A stretch of 64,000 bases of DNA from Phaseolus vulgaris (taxonomy: Eukaryota; Streptophyta; Magnoliopsida; Fabales; Fabaceae): positions 44,581,608 to 44,645,607 of the forward strand of contig NC_023749.2 in assembly GCF_000499845.2 (NCBI RefSeq), in the 5' to 3' direction. Shown in pieces: positions 25,190 through 36,859 of this stretch; position 1 is the first letter of the stretch, and the number at the start of each line of letters is the position of its first letter. The notes under the pieces are model-generated. The model searched no databases, had not been told where the DNA came from, and saw only the letters and a list, made by a program, of their open reading frames with translations. The translations under genes and the position numbers were made by a program.

Positions 25190-25660
25190 AAGATGAACTA
25201 AATAAGCTTTGTTCCTACGATTGTCGCCGTTGTTCACTACCCCGTCGTCCACAAATATGAAAATGAAATTAAAGACTTTTTTTGTTAATGTTGTTCAGGA
25301 ATGAAAACGAAATTAAAGTTTGAGTTTAATAATTGATTGAATATGGCTGAAAATTTTGGAGAATTAAATAATAAAAGTTTATGTAATTAATAAAAGGATA
25401 TGGAATTAATAAAAAAAAATGCGAACGACGGACAATCGTAAGAATAGAGCAGAGCGTTGACGGCGACGGTGGAACGCTAACGGCGATAATAGAGTGCAGT
25501 GCCGATGGTGGAACGCTAACTGCAACGGTGGTGGAGGGTGGAGTACAACGGTGGCAAATTGAAAGAGAGGGAAAACCAATTTAGTTTTTCTGGATTTGGG
25601 GAAAACTGTGAGTGGAGCACACCGTGGGATACATAGTGAAAATTTTGTTAAATAGGTAGA
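25190..25660. repeat. Inverted-repeat element with GC-rich core
   Basis: 'ttcctacgattgtc' at about 25212 and 'gacaatcgtaagaa' at about 25431 are complementary across about 200 bp, and the inner flanks ('gaaaatgaaattaaag', 'gaaaacgaaattaaag') repeat as well. The right part (25440-25560) is unusually rich in CpG for the region, with 'acggcgacggtggaacg' nearly repeated. It may be a small DNA transposon or a decayed gene fragment. No frame is supported. Confidence 0.35.
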
Positions 25661-27300
25661 CTATGCGTCGATGCATAGTTTATATAAAACTTAATTAATC
25701 AAAAACTAAATTAAAATTTTAAAAATTTAATTCATTTTATTTTAAAAAATATTTTAAATTTATACAACAAATAAATGAATTTAATGTATAAAAAGAAATG
25801 CATTTAATTTATAGAAAATAAAATTAATTAATTTTAAAATATATTTAATTTATACAACAAAAAATTCCTTTAATTTATAAAAAAAAAAAATTTAATTTAT
25901 ATAACAAAAGTAAATACATAATTAAATTGATATCACGAATATAATAAATCCTATTATTGAAATTGATTATGAAATTCTCTTTTAGTCTTTATAATCGAGT
26001 TCTTAGTTCAACTTTTATCTTATTAATTGCAATAAAAAACACAAGTACATATGCTTCCACCCCAAAATGTCAATGGGTTAGGGTTATGAACTTATAATCC
26101 AAAATCTAATGATCAACTTTATTTCATGATTCTAAATCATTTTATACCAAACTCAATCAAAATGGAGGTATATATATTATATTTATTAAGAACTAAGTCT
26201 ACTAAAATTACCATGTCAAAGACCTATTATTCATGCAATGAGAATTGTTTTACATAGTACAACATTTATGTTCTTTAATACGAGGTCAATGGCATACAAT
26301 AAAATAACCTAACTCTATGAATCTGTTATTTAGTGCATTAGGAAAGTCTATTAACACACATATATGAAATATTTCACATGAGTCATCTCATGACTCAAAA
26401 CTTACTATATTATTATGTGTTTCAGTTGGAAAACATAAATTTCTTTTGGAGATCATATTCAATAACAATAACAATTACATTTATAGAATTAAGAATTAAG
26501 AATAAGTTACTTACTCACACACTTAGTCTTAATATATATGTTTCTATCATTAATATTCTCGATAAATCTTTAAAATGATCTTATGTTTTATTTATAACAA
26601 ATAACATCTTTTAAATCACAATGTATATCAAAGTAAAATCACCCGTTCGTTAACCATTACACAAATATGATATTCAAATTTATTTAAGTTATCAATATAA
26701 AGTTTTATCTCACTTTTTATTTTCTTAACTTTACTTTCAAATTTTAAGATAAATTGATTTTGTATTTTAAATACATCCATTACATTTTACATTTATTAAT
26801 TAGTTCATGTTAAATTCATATTCATAAATTTATGTATATTTTACATAATATTTACAAAATTTAAATATGTATTTTTTTAACTCAATTATTATTTTTCCAC
26901 ATCCTTCAATTCTTTGTAAGATAATTTCTTTAAATATTTTTTAAATTAAAAACTTAATCAATTTAATAAATTTAATTTAACCAATTTATATCAAAATCTA
27001 AATACTTATTATAATATTATAAACTAAATTAAAATAATTAATTTTAAAAAAAATTAAAGTATTTTATATAACATTTATAAAATTTAAATACATTTTTTCT
27101 TTTACTCAATTATTATTTTTTAACATTTTTTCAATTCTTTTTAATTTTTTTAAAATAATTTCTTTAAATAATTTAAAATCAAACACTTAATGAATTTAAT
27201 TTAACTAACATATATCAATTTTATTAAAACTAAAAGATTTATTATAATATTAAAAACATACAATAAATAATTAAATTGATCATTTTTTTTTAATTTCTAC
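25661..27300. other. Very AT-rich intergenic sequence
   Basis: No gene was seen. The short frame at 26378-26578 is low-complexity. Degenerate repeats of 'taaattttaattt' type run through 26800-27290, and segments at 26770-27010 and 27050-27260 resemble each other, suggesting an old tandem duplication. Confidence 0.5.
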
Positions 27301-27439
27301 TTGCGTTGCGTCGGACAGTCCACGAAAAATTACTTTGCGGCTAATTGACCGTTTAATTAATTCTACACTATTTTCATAAATATTGTTTAAAGGATTTTGT
27401 ATATCAAGTTTATAATTTAGTTTTTCACTCAACTACTAT

Positions 27440-27578
27440 TTTTTAATCAAGTCATAGGACTCGAAACCAAGCCCCCAAATTAATATTCCAAGGAAACTGC
27501 AACACTCAGGATTTGAACTCAAGTCATTCCAGTGACCCAGGGTAGCATTAACCACTAGACTAGAGAAATTCTCTGATT
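27440..27578 (-). mobile_element. tRNA-derived SINE
   Basis: On the minus strand an RNA polymerase III A box (TAGTCTAGTGG, 27552-27562) is followed about 30 bp later by a B box (GAGTTCAAATCCT, 27508-27520), in tRNA-like spacing but without a foldable acceptor stem. Unrelated sequence then continues to an A-rich run near 27440. This is the layout of a plant SINE. A decayed tRNA gene is the alternative. Confidence 0.55.
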
Positions 27579-28044
27579 ATACTATCATTTTTATTATACT
27601 TATTATTAATATAATTTATACATATTAATATAATTATTATTAATAATAATAAAATAAATTATACTTATTAAATTATTATTAACATTATTATTAATATTAT
27701 TAAAATCAATTTAATAAATTTAATTTAACTAATTTATATCATAATTTCAAAAATAAAATAGTTATGACAATATATAAATAAAATAAATTTAAAATAAATA
27801 ATATTTAAAATAAACAAATATTTTATATAACATTTAAATAATTTAAATATATATTTTATTTTACTAAATTAATTTTAAATCAAACGCTTATTTAATTTAA
27901 TAAATCTAATTTAATTAATTTATATTCAAAATTGATAAATTAAATAATTTATTATAACATTAAAGAAATAATTGTAAAATAAATATAATAAAGAATTCAA
28001 AATTAAAATATTTATTATACATTAAAAATATTTAAATTTTAAAA
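27579..28044. other. AT-rich spacer
   Basis: Almost only A and T, dominated by 'attattaataat' and 'tttaatttaa' patterns. No gene was seen. Confidence 0.5.
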
Positions 28045-28330
28045 TTCTAAACATGCGTGCGCTATAGCAGACGCATATGCGTGGGTTCTGTGGGCAACGT
28101 AAAACGGACGCATATGCGTGGGCCGCGGCCGACGCAAAATCGACGCCTATGCGTGGGCCGCGGCCGACGCAAAATTTTTTTAAAAAAAATAAAATTAAAT
28201 CAATATATGCGTCCGTTTTGCGTCTAATGTAAATCTTGCGTGGACTTTTACTCATTTTGACCGACGAGAATAGCGTCCACAAATGACCCACGCAAAAATT
28301 TGGAAGCTAAATCAAGTTTTTCTTGAAGTG
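28045..28330 (-). mobile_element. CpG-rich CACTA-like terminus
   Basis: On the minus strand it begins CACTTCAAGAAAAACTTG, close to the CACTACAAGAAAA end of many plant CACTA elements. The interior carries repeated palindromic motifs: 'acgcatatgcgtggg' twice, a third variant 'acgcctatgcgtgggccg', and 'ccgcggccgacgcaaaa' twice. Such subterminal repeats bind the transposase in this class. The other end was not found; 27300-27350 has related 'gcgttgcgtcgg' sequence. Confidence 0.5.
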
Positions 28331-29832
28331 AGTATTATAATAAGTCAACAATCGAATTCTGACAGAATTATGACATTATAAGTTTTTATTATTAAGTTTT
28401 TACTGTCTCATATATAAATAGTGACTAATAACTATACCTATAAAAATACAATTATGACATAAAAATACAATTATGAAAAAAAAAATTTAAAATTTATTCA
28501 CTTTTAATATTATTGTGCTTGCAAATATTTATTACTATATATTAATTTTATCTGAAGCAAAACAATTTATGTGCATCTAAAACATTTTTATGATTGTAAT
28601 GAATTTCATTTTTAATTTTTACTATTTAGTTTATTTCATTTAAGTTTTTTATTAGTAAAACGTGTTCCATTTTAGTTTTTCTAAAATACTTTTTCTTTAC
28701 AATTATTTTTTCACAATCAAGCCACATGTTGTTCTTTAAAGTATAGTTGCTTTTAACGAACATTATTTTGCTTAAGCATCTTATTATTTATTTTGTGACG
28801 ACTCTTCATTATGTGTAATTTGCGATAGATTACTATGCACACGTTCTTAAACATTTTTATGAAGAAAAAAAGACTTTGGAACCATATATTTGGTGTCACA
28901 AATGATGACGAAGTGATATATGTTCCGTCAAAAAAATTTGTTAGAATTTTTTCAATAATGTATGAAGTCATTTTAAAGAGAGAAAAGAAGAGGAATGTGA
29001 GAAAATAGAAAACTTTAGAAATTATTAAAAAAACAAATGAAAGAAAGGTCAGTTTTAATGATTATTTTTAAGGGGATATATAAATCGGAAGAAAATAAAT
29101 GAAGTTAATTACTTTACGTGTACTATATTAAAAAATAAAATAAAATATGTTCTAAAAAAATTTTATTTATAAAAAATTATAGGACAGATTCTCCGACCAC
29201 ATCATTTCGAACTACTTTCAACATGCATAAGTGAAAAATATCAAAATACTCTTACATGGGTAAAATGTGCACCCAATCCAACAACCTTCATTCTTCTTTG
29301 GTAAGTGAGGGGTGCGAAAGTTTACAGACTTAAACAAAGAGCAGTCCAAGCAAATTCATTGTTCTTGTGACTGAGCCAGCAGCGGAATCTTACAGACACC
29401 ACAGCGAAAACAGCGTTGAGGCACCGCGGCAATAGAAACAAAGTCACCGGAGAAGGAGACATATCGCAGAAGGTGAATCGGAGTTAAGAGTGAGACGGTT
29501 CCTCCACCACCACACCAACAACACCTCCTCTGCACCTAGAACACCAACTTCCTTTGCACCTCAACCCTCATAAAGAAGACAATGGCAGAATGGGACTTTA
29601 AAAGCTTTGTTGATGCACATCCAAATTGATACGGTGGAGGGAGCAATTGCCAAATTATAGATATGGATTACAGATTCTAAATAAGTAAACATATATGCAA
29701 ATTTAAAAGTCCATCTAAATATGTGTATACCAAACTATAGAGAATGTGTTTATGAGTATAAATTTTGTTTTGTACATGTATTTGAAACGTATTATTGGAG
29801 GCTTCTACTTCTTAAACGGAACCGAACTAAAC
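28331..29832. other. Intergenic, with a gene-like patch at 29290-29630
   Basis: 28331-29200 is AT-rich with nothing recognised. 29290-29630 is clearly GC-richer and has a short plus-strand frame starting MAEWDFKSFVDAHPN before a stop at 29627-29629. It resembles the leader and first codons of a lost gene, but I cannot name it. Confidence 0.35.
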
Positions 29833-30961
29833 TCAGTTTTCTTCAATAGTCCTGCGACGATTAGGCACCACATAGAAGCCTATTGCGGCGTAAGGTATGG
29901 CATAACACCTACCACACAGAATTAAAACCAGAAGAATAGTGATAAAAAACACACTCAAAGCAATGTTTGAACCACAGAACCATCTTCTACCATCTCCATT
30001 GTTCATTGCCAAGGATCGGGTTAGGAACGGTTCGCAGGGTGAGCTTGAACTCATAGTTGAACTGGTGCTTAAAGTGGTTGAAGTTGAAGATGACATTGAA
30101 GTTGTCGTAAATCCAAGTGAACCAGAAGAATACGAAGAAAACTTTGATGATGAGTTGGTTGAACTTTCTCTGGGAAAACCATCCCTTTTTGCTTTCCTCT
30201 TGCGGTTCAACTTCTTCGCCTGCAAGAACATTAGATGTGCCAGAAACGTGTTTATTAACTAACAAATATCAACATTATGTTAACGGAAATGCTGCTAACA
30301 ACATTTTTTCTAACATTCACTAATGGATGATCAAGGTTTTAGATTATAGCGTGGTCACAATTTGTGGTTTTGACAAAATCTTGATGCAGGAAACTATGGA
30401 TGAATACGACCAATGCTAATCCAAAAACCTTAGAGTTCGCAGTAGAAATTGCACTTGCAGATCGTTTTTGGAAACCTAATGGATCATCTATGAAGAACAT
30501 AATAATAGCAACAAAATTTGTGTTTCATTATTTTCCTTCTCAGAACCGAAAAAACCATTAAATCAAATTATGCAGTTTGTCAAAAGCTTTTTCTATTTCA
30601 GAAACTACGTATGAAATTATGCAAAAATGATTGTAAGAAATGGAAGGAATGAAAAAAGACGAACCAACGAGGTGTGATTCAGAGCCGCCACAAGAGCACG
30701 ACGAAGAGAGTTGTCACTGTTAGTATTACTATTATTATTATCTGTGTCCGTCTTTTTGTGGTGACTCGCGTTTCCTTCGCCACCCTTGACCACCGTGAAA
30801 GCAGACGTGATCACGGTCGGAAAGACTTTCTTCTCCGGCACGGCAATGTAAGTGAGAATCGGAACGGGTTTTTTGGGTTCCCGCGAAACGACGGCGCTGG
30901 GATTGAAACATCGGAAGAATCGACACATACGGAGCTTGGATTTCCTCTTTGGGGACTCCAT
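29833..30961 (-). CDS. Plant single-pass membrane protein of unknown function, 227 aa
   Basis: Two exons on the minus strand: 30961-30665 and 30219-29833, joined in phase 0 through a 445-nt intron. The N-terminal part begins MESPKRKSKLRMCRFFRCF, is basic, and includes SDNSLRRALVAALNHTSL. The second exon has a Ser/Thr-rich stretch (residues about 120-165) followed by RSLAMNNGDGRRWFCGSNIA and one hydrophobic span LSVFFITILLVLILCG near residues 188-203. This layout resembles a family of small uncharacterised plant membrane proteins; I know no function. The donor is GTTCGT, which is weak, so the exact junction is less sure than the two exons. Confidence 0.65.
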
Positions 30962-31640
30962 GTTCGAAAGAGAAGCCTTGGAAGAGAGGTTTGAGACAAC
31001 GTTGGCGGTTAGAGAAACCGTGTGGTTTTAGCGTTTAGGATTGAACGGTTGGAGGAGAAACAAAAGGTTGTTTGGGTTGGTGTGGTGGCCATTGTTAAAA
31101 AATGTGAACGAGAAGTAAAACAAGAATTGGAAATGGGAAAATCTGATACGATACAACGTTGGAAAATTTATGCGAAATGTTGTGTTGCTTGGTTTCTATA
31201 AATTACTACGCATTTGTGTGGTGGTGGCGTTCATGGTTCCCCTTCAAAAGCTCTCAAAAGAGTTTTCAAAATGAAACCGAAGGAGGGTGATTAGAGAGAA
31301 TCTGAGTTTTAGTATATAAAAGGACAAATCATATTTCACATTTGGCATGTTAGAATCAGGGAGATATTGTTTTTCCAAATTAAAATGTACCAAAATTGGA
31401 GCACAGAAAATCTATATGATTAGAAATGCCCTAAAAATTGCTATTTGGATTTTCCCACTTTATAGGAAAAACATTCTGTCTTTTAGATTCTGTCTGATGA
31501 TTACTATTTTTGTTATTTTGAGGGAAAAATTAATATTTAACCTAGTCAAGACTAGTTGAAGTTATTCAGCAAATAGAAAATAATTTACAAAGAAGGCTTT
31601 GTTTACAAAAGGACATAAACAAATACGAAATTACACATTT
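30962..31640. promoter_or_regulatory. Upstream region of the membrane protein gene
   Basis: This holds the presumed leader and promoter of the minus-strand gene, of mixed composition to about 31300 and AT-rich beyond. The open frame at 31347-31559 on the other strand has no recognisable content. Confidence 0.35.
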
Positions 31641-31897
31641 TCTAATCATAAATCATTAAAAAATATTAAATAGAAACTAATATTAGAAAGAAAAAATAAT
31701 TAATTATTATATTAACTAAATTAAAAAATTATTTTAAAGAAATTTTAATTATTAATAAATAATTTTTAAATTGATATCTAATTAGATATTTAAAATTTGT
31801 AAATTGATATTTAACTTAATATCTAATTTAATCAATATAATAACAAATTATTTTTATTATTTAAAATTAATTTCTATTTAATAATTTTCTTGCACTA
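31640..31897. mobile_element. MITE-like element, third family member
   Basis: AT-rich sequence with inverted-repeat organisation ('attaaatagaaactaatatta' related ends) and the family's internal motif of two 'ttaattattatattaac' type segments. The ends are uncertain. It is non-coding. Confidence 0.4.
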
Positions 31898-31903
31898 AAT
31901 AAT

Positions 31904-32137
31904 TTCATCTTAAATTTAGTAATTATAAATAAAATGCACAAACATAAGTTGAATAAATTCAAAATTAAAGAAATTTAAACAAATAAAAAAATCTTTCCCA
32001 ATTTGAAATTTAAGAATAATTCCATCTTAAATTTAATAATTATAAATAAAATGCACAAACATAAGTTGAATAAATTCAAAATTAAAGAAATTTAAACAAA
32101 TAAGAAAATCTTTCCCAATTTGAAATTTAAATCTCTT
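31904..32137. repeat. 117-bp tandem duplication
   Basis: Two adjacent copies with a 117-bp period differ at only a few positions ('catcttaaatttaataatt', 'aatcttttcccaatt'-type landmarks, 'cacaaacataagttgaa'). It lies between two MITE-like elements. No function is seen. Confidence 0.85.
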
Positions 32138-32149
32138 AAATGGTAAATC

Positions 32150-32445
32150 TACAAGAAAATAATTAAATAAAAATAATTTTAAAAACAAAAGATAATTAAT
32201 TATTATATTAACTAAATTAAATATTATTTTATAAATTACAAATTTATTTATATTTAAAGTATAATTTCTATTATTACTAAAAAAAATATAAACTAGTATA
32301 TAAATTGATATCAAGTTTTAATTATCACATAATAATATAAACTACTTTAAATATTAATAATTTTTTATTTTATAAAATAATATTTAATATAGTAACTAAT
32401 ATTTTTTATTTCTAAAATTAATTTTCATTTAATAATTTTTTATGG
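32150..32445. mobile_element. MITE-like element, fourth family member
   Basis: It has the same internal motifs as 399-687 and 31640-31897 (for example 'ttaattattatattaacta' and, near the other end, 'atatagtaactaatatttt'), so it belongs to the same AT-rich family. The ends are degraded. Confidence 0.4.
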
Positions 32446-33690
32446 TATATTTTATAGAAGTATGTACATATTCTTCTTGAATAAAATATTAACCTATAAA
32501 AAAATATCAACCAGTTCCAAAATCAAATGAGCAATCACAAATTTCATAACTAATTAAGGCAATGTAATACAAATTATAAACACATAATATCATTTTTAGG
32601 CAAAGAATATAATCTCTATATTTATTCATTTTTGACAAATCAAGGTCGTTCCTGAGGTATTCAAAAGGTGCCCTGGAACTAAACCCATATATATAGGAAG
32701 GGCCCCAGAAAGTATTACTTTTGATATTTTAAAATTTACATTTAAAGAGTATTAATTTTGATATTTACATTTAATTTAATTGTAGTTTCAAAACTTTTAG
32801 TTTTCCACTCAAATTAAACTCCCAATTAATAAATTTTTAATTTAATCAAAACTAAGAATTCTAACAATCGCATAGAAGGTTTCCCTTTTGCATTTTATTA
32901 GAAGAATATAGTTTAAGAGTATCCACCCACACCAAACATAAATACACCTTTTTCAAAATTCTCCTTCCGTAACTCTCTATTTTAGGGTGAACCATTGGAA
33001 GAAAAAAAAAAATCAAATTTTCTTTATCTCTTCTAAAAATTCCAATTAATCAATCTCTTGAAATATAATATCACTACTAATATCCAGTCTAAGTGATCTC
33101 ATTCAGATGTATATTAAGATTTTAAATTAAAATATAAATAAATGTTTATGTTATTTTAGTGATATAAATGAATGTATTTTGTCTTTTTTAGTGGTGTGAA
33201 AGTATTACTACTCTAACATTAACAGAAAGAATATTTTGACACTCCTAAAAAGATCCTCTTACCTTACTTGAAACATTACAAAATTTATAATGGATTTCAA
33301 ATTCCAAGGTAAATGACATGTGTTAAGAGGGTCTTATACCTCTGGAGTCAAGACAGTAAAGAAGGAAGGAGAACTCCTAGAATCATTAACCACTTATGTC
33401 ACTCAACTTTCAATACCAAAGGAAGATAAACAATTATTAAAAAGAATTTGTTGATATATTTGAAGAACCCACTCAATTACTTCCTTCGTTACCAAGAGGA
33501 ATAATTATTAAAAGAATTTGTTGATATATTTGAATAACCCACTCAATTAACTCCATTCAGGAGAGATATGATCATAAAATACCACTGGTGAAAGGTACAA
33601 ATCTAGTAAATAAAAGGCTTTACAGCTATGCCAAAAATCCAAAGGATGTTATTGATAATTTCATACAAAAATATTTGAAATTTGATGTAT
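32446..33690. other. AT-rich intergenic sequence with a short direct repeat
   Basis: No gene was seen. A segment of about 50 bp, 'ttattaaaaagaatttgttg' onward, is repeated at 33433 and 33507. Confidence 0.5.
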
Positions 33691-33699
33691 TGCAGGGTG

Positions 33700-34140
33700 T
33701 CAATTTTTTTGGTAGCGTAGGATAGGTGCATCGAGTCACAATCAAATTGTGATGTTTGGACTACTACAACCTTAAGAAGAAAGTGTTGTGTTTTGACTAT
33801 ACACTATAACTTTTTGCTTAGTGATAAACAATCAATCTAACAATTGGTATTAGAGTCAAAGTCACAAATTTGATTCCTGTGGGACAATTATTGAGGGACA
33901 TTGTTGAAAGTTGCATCAATTGTCCCGTATAGATTAGGTAGTCAAGTCACAATCAAAGAGTTTAATTCCTAGTAGGGAAATTGTTGCAAGATGCAACAAT
34001 TGTTCATGGCGTAGACTAGGCGTGTTGAGTCATAATCGAATCGTGGTGCTCAGACTGTTACACTCTTAAGCAGAAAGAGTTGTGCTCTAACTATCCACTA
34101 TAGATTTTGTCCTAGTAGTAAGTGTTCGATCCAACATGGT
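33700..34140 (+). repeat. Degenerate LTR end with primer-binding site
   Basis: 33716-33860 and 34009-34140 are imperfect direct repeats ('cgagtcacaatcaaattgtg', 'cttaagaagaaagtgttgtg'). TGGTATTAGAGTC at 33845-33857 is a mutated primer-binding site of the initiator tRNA-Met type. This is consistent with an LTR and leader upstream of the gypsy pol remnant. Confidence 0.45.
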
Positions 34141-34149
34141 GTAATTCAA

Positions 34150-35276
34150 CATAGTAGTAGCTCGTATGCAAGCTCAATAGTTTTGGTGATCAAGAAAGAT
34201 AAATCTTGGAGAATATATGTAGACTACAAGGAGTTGAATAAAAATACTATGAAGAACAAGTTCCTAATTCCCTTGGTGGATGACTTACAAGGATTTGCAA
34301 TATTCTCCAAAATAGACCTTCGGTTTGGTTACAACCTTGTGAGAATAGATACTACAAATTTGTATGAAACAAGTTTTAGAACTAATGGAAGGAATTATTA
34401 GTATTTTATAATGTTGTTTGGCCTTACGCGTGCTACATTCAAAAGTCATGAATATTGTGTTCAAACAATTCTTAAGGAAGTTTTTACTAGTTTCTTTGAA
34501 GATATTCACATATACAATATAAATTTAAAGGAGCATTTGAATAATCTCAAGTTGGTTCTTCTTACATTTAAGAGTAACTATTTGTTGGCTAAAAAGATAA
34601 AAATGTTAATTTATTGTGAATAAGGTGGAGTACCTAGGTCATTTTATTTTAAGAGATGGAGTAGCCACTAATCCTGATAAAATTGCAATTATTGTTAAGT
34701 GGCCTTTACATTATAATCTTAAATAACTTAGAGGATTATTTGGTCTAGCTAGGTACTATAGAAGAATTTTGAGGGGATATGGGGTTATAGTTATGCCTTT
34801 AACTCACATGCTAAAGAACAAAAAATTTATATTGATTCTCATAACACAAGTGGCATTCCAAAAGGTCAAGCAATCATTGAATAACACCCCACTCCTTGCA
34901 CTTCAATATTTTCCCAAAACCTATGTTGTGGAAGCAGATGCATCAAGAGAGGGAATTGAAGTTGATTTGATGCAAGAACATGATCTTAATGCTTACATCA
35001 ATCTTTGTCGACATACGAGAAAGAGTTATTAGTTGTGGTTTTTGTGGTGCAATGGTAGAGACGTTATCTTTTAATAGACATTTTATCGTCAAAACTAATC
35101 ACTATAGCCTCAAATATATTTTGAATCAAATGATGATGACAAAATTCCAACAAATATGGTTATTTAAATTGGTAGAGTTTGATTTTGCAATTGAATACAA
35201 AAAGGTAGAAGACAATGTAACAATTGACACATTGTCCAAGGCAGGGCCAGTTGAGTCTAAGGGAATGGTTAGTTAG
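34150..35276 (+). pseudogene. Ty3/gypsy reverse transcriptase-RNase H remnant
   Basis: Frames in succession carry DKSWRIYVDYKELNK and IFSKIDLRFGYN (RT), LFGLTRATF, VEYLGHFIL, LRGLFGLARYYRRIL, YVVEADASREGI (RNase H start) and FNRHFIVKTNHYSLKYIL. Stops and frameshifts separate these frames, and the catalytic YVDD box is altered (FFEDI). It is an inactive fragment. No integrase is visible after it, and 35280-35640 only faintly resembles an integrase zinc-binding region. Confidence 0.85.
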
Positions 35277-35879
35277 CAATTGTAATATGAGTTTTTTGAT
35301 AAGATTAAAAAATCATGGGATGATGATGGGAGCTTGCAAAATTTTATAAAAGAAGTGTTCAAATAATTTTGATTCGCATAAACATTATAGATGGCAGAAT
35401 AGGGAGTTGCGGGAAAAAGGAAATTGGTAGTAGGAATTGGTAATACACTAAGGAAAGACTTGTTGTTTTGGTTACAGACATCTGCCACAAAATGACATTT
35501 GGGAATCATTGCATCATTGGAAAGAATGAAATTGGTAATCTATTGGAACAGTTTGAGTAGCAATGTTAGGAGATTTATTAAACAATGTTTAGTGAGTCAA
35601 CAATGTAGATACAATATTGTTGTTACTGTTGGTTATATGTAAACTTTTATTTGAGCAGTTTATTTTATAATTACTATTAGAAAACCATTCCAATTCGTTT
35701 TAAAAATTATCTTGGTTATAAGAAATTTTTAATTGATTGGAAGATGTTTTTGAAATGGTAAAATTTTCTTATCTGAGTCTCGAATTATAGAGAGTAATTG
35801 AATCAATTAGATATTCTGATGGAAATCGAACTTAGCTCTATGCTTTTGAGTTTGAATTATGACTAGTGCAAATCATTTA

Positions 35880-36140
35880 ACGACGTTTATAGATGTCGGT
35901 TCAAGCAGGAGCATTGTCTAATAAAACGCAGTGACAATTTTGAAATTAACATGATTATATACACTACGCTTCAAGGTAAAACCTTTCTCTGTTGTTTAAA
36001 TTTTTGTCATAGATACAATTGTTCATATGAACCATAGTCTATAAGCTTGACATAGACTACAGGTTTGGACAAAACATAGTCTATTGTTTAAATTTTTTGC
36101 ATAGACTACGGTTATTAGGTAAAACTGTTGTCTATGTGTT
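35880..36140. mobile_element. CACTA-like subterminal repeat cluster
   Basis: The motif 'catagactac' or its complement occurs about five times in both orientations within about 130 bp (around 36020-36140), separated by 'ggtaaaac' motifs. This resembles subterminal repeats of plant CACTA elements. No terminus or transposase was found. Confidence 0.4.
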
Positions 36141-36850
36141 GTTTATTGTGTCTCATTACGCGTTCATTTTTGTTCTCTTTCTCGTGTATCCTTCTTTTAT
36201 GCATCGTTGTTATTTTGTTTTCTCTTACTTCCCTATCCTAGCCTTTGCATTGCCCCCCTCCCTTTATATTATTATATTTTTTTTCCAGTAATTTATTTCA
36301 TGACTATATTAATTTATATGTTTTTTTATTTTTTTTGGTAGTTATTATTAATTAATATTGGATTTGATGTAAAGTTATTATTTTTCATGAGGTTATTATA
36401 TTTTAAATTAATATTTTAGTTTAAATTGTTAAATTGGAATTGTTAGGCTAAAATTATTAATTAGTTAAATTATTAGTTATATTTTAAAACTATTTTTTTT
36501 CATTTTCTGTTAAAATTTCAACATAAAAAATCAGTTCATTTATTGAAATAATTAACTAATTTTGCTTTATAGAAAAGAGAAAAGAAAACAAATCATTTTT
36601 AAATCCTTTTAAAAACCTTAAGTATTATTCAATCGGTTGTCACGATAAATTAACCTATTGAAAAATTTGTTGTAGTCACCAGAGTTGAACAAAAGATTTT
36701 TCAAATGATTTAAAACATGAAACAACTAGCTAAAATTAACACAAATTTGAAAAAAAAGTTGTCAAAGAGATTTTAAATCATATGAATTTGAATCATAACT
36801 AAGTGAAAATTAACAACTCAAAATCTACCTACCTACACACACAACAACAA
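36141..36850. other. Intergenic sequence
   Basis: A T-rich stretch without a supported gene. The Phe/Tyr-rich frame at 36097-36291 looks like chance. Confidence 0.45.
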
Positions 36851-36859
36851 ATTCTTCGA

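Noticed and set aside
27440..27578. Functional tRNA gene
   Set aside because: A and B boxes are present, but the flanks do not form an acceptor stem and no consistent anticodon arm can be drawn. A SINE fits better.
33716..34140. Pair of complete LTRs around a short element
   Set aside because: The two repeats are imperfect, lack TG...CA ends and lie on the same side of the pol remnant. They are better read as repeats within one LTR/leader.
35273..35509. Minus-strand frame after the gypsy pol remnant
   Set aside because: It lies antisense to weak integrase-like sequence and shows no motif.
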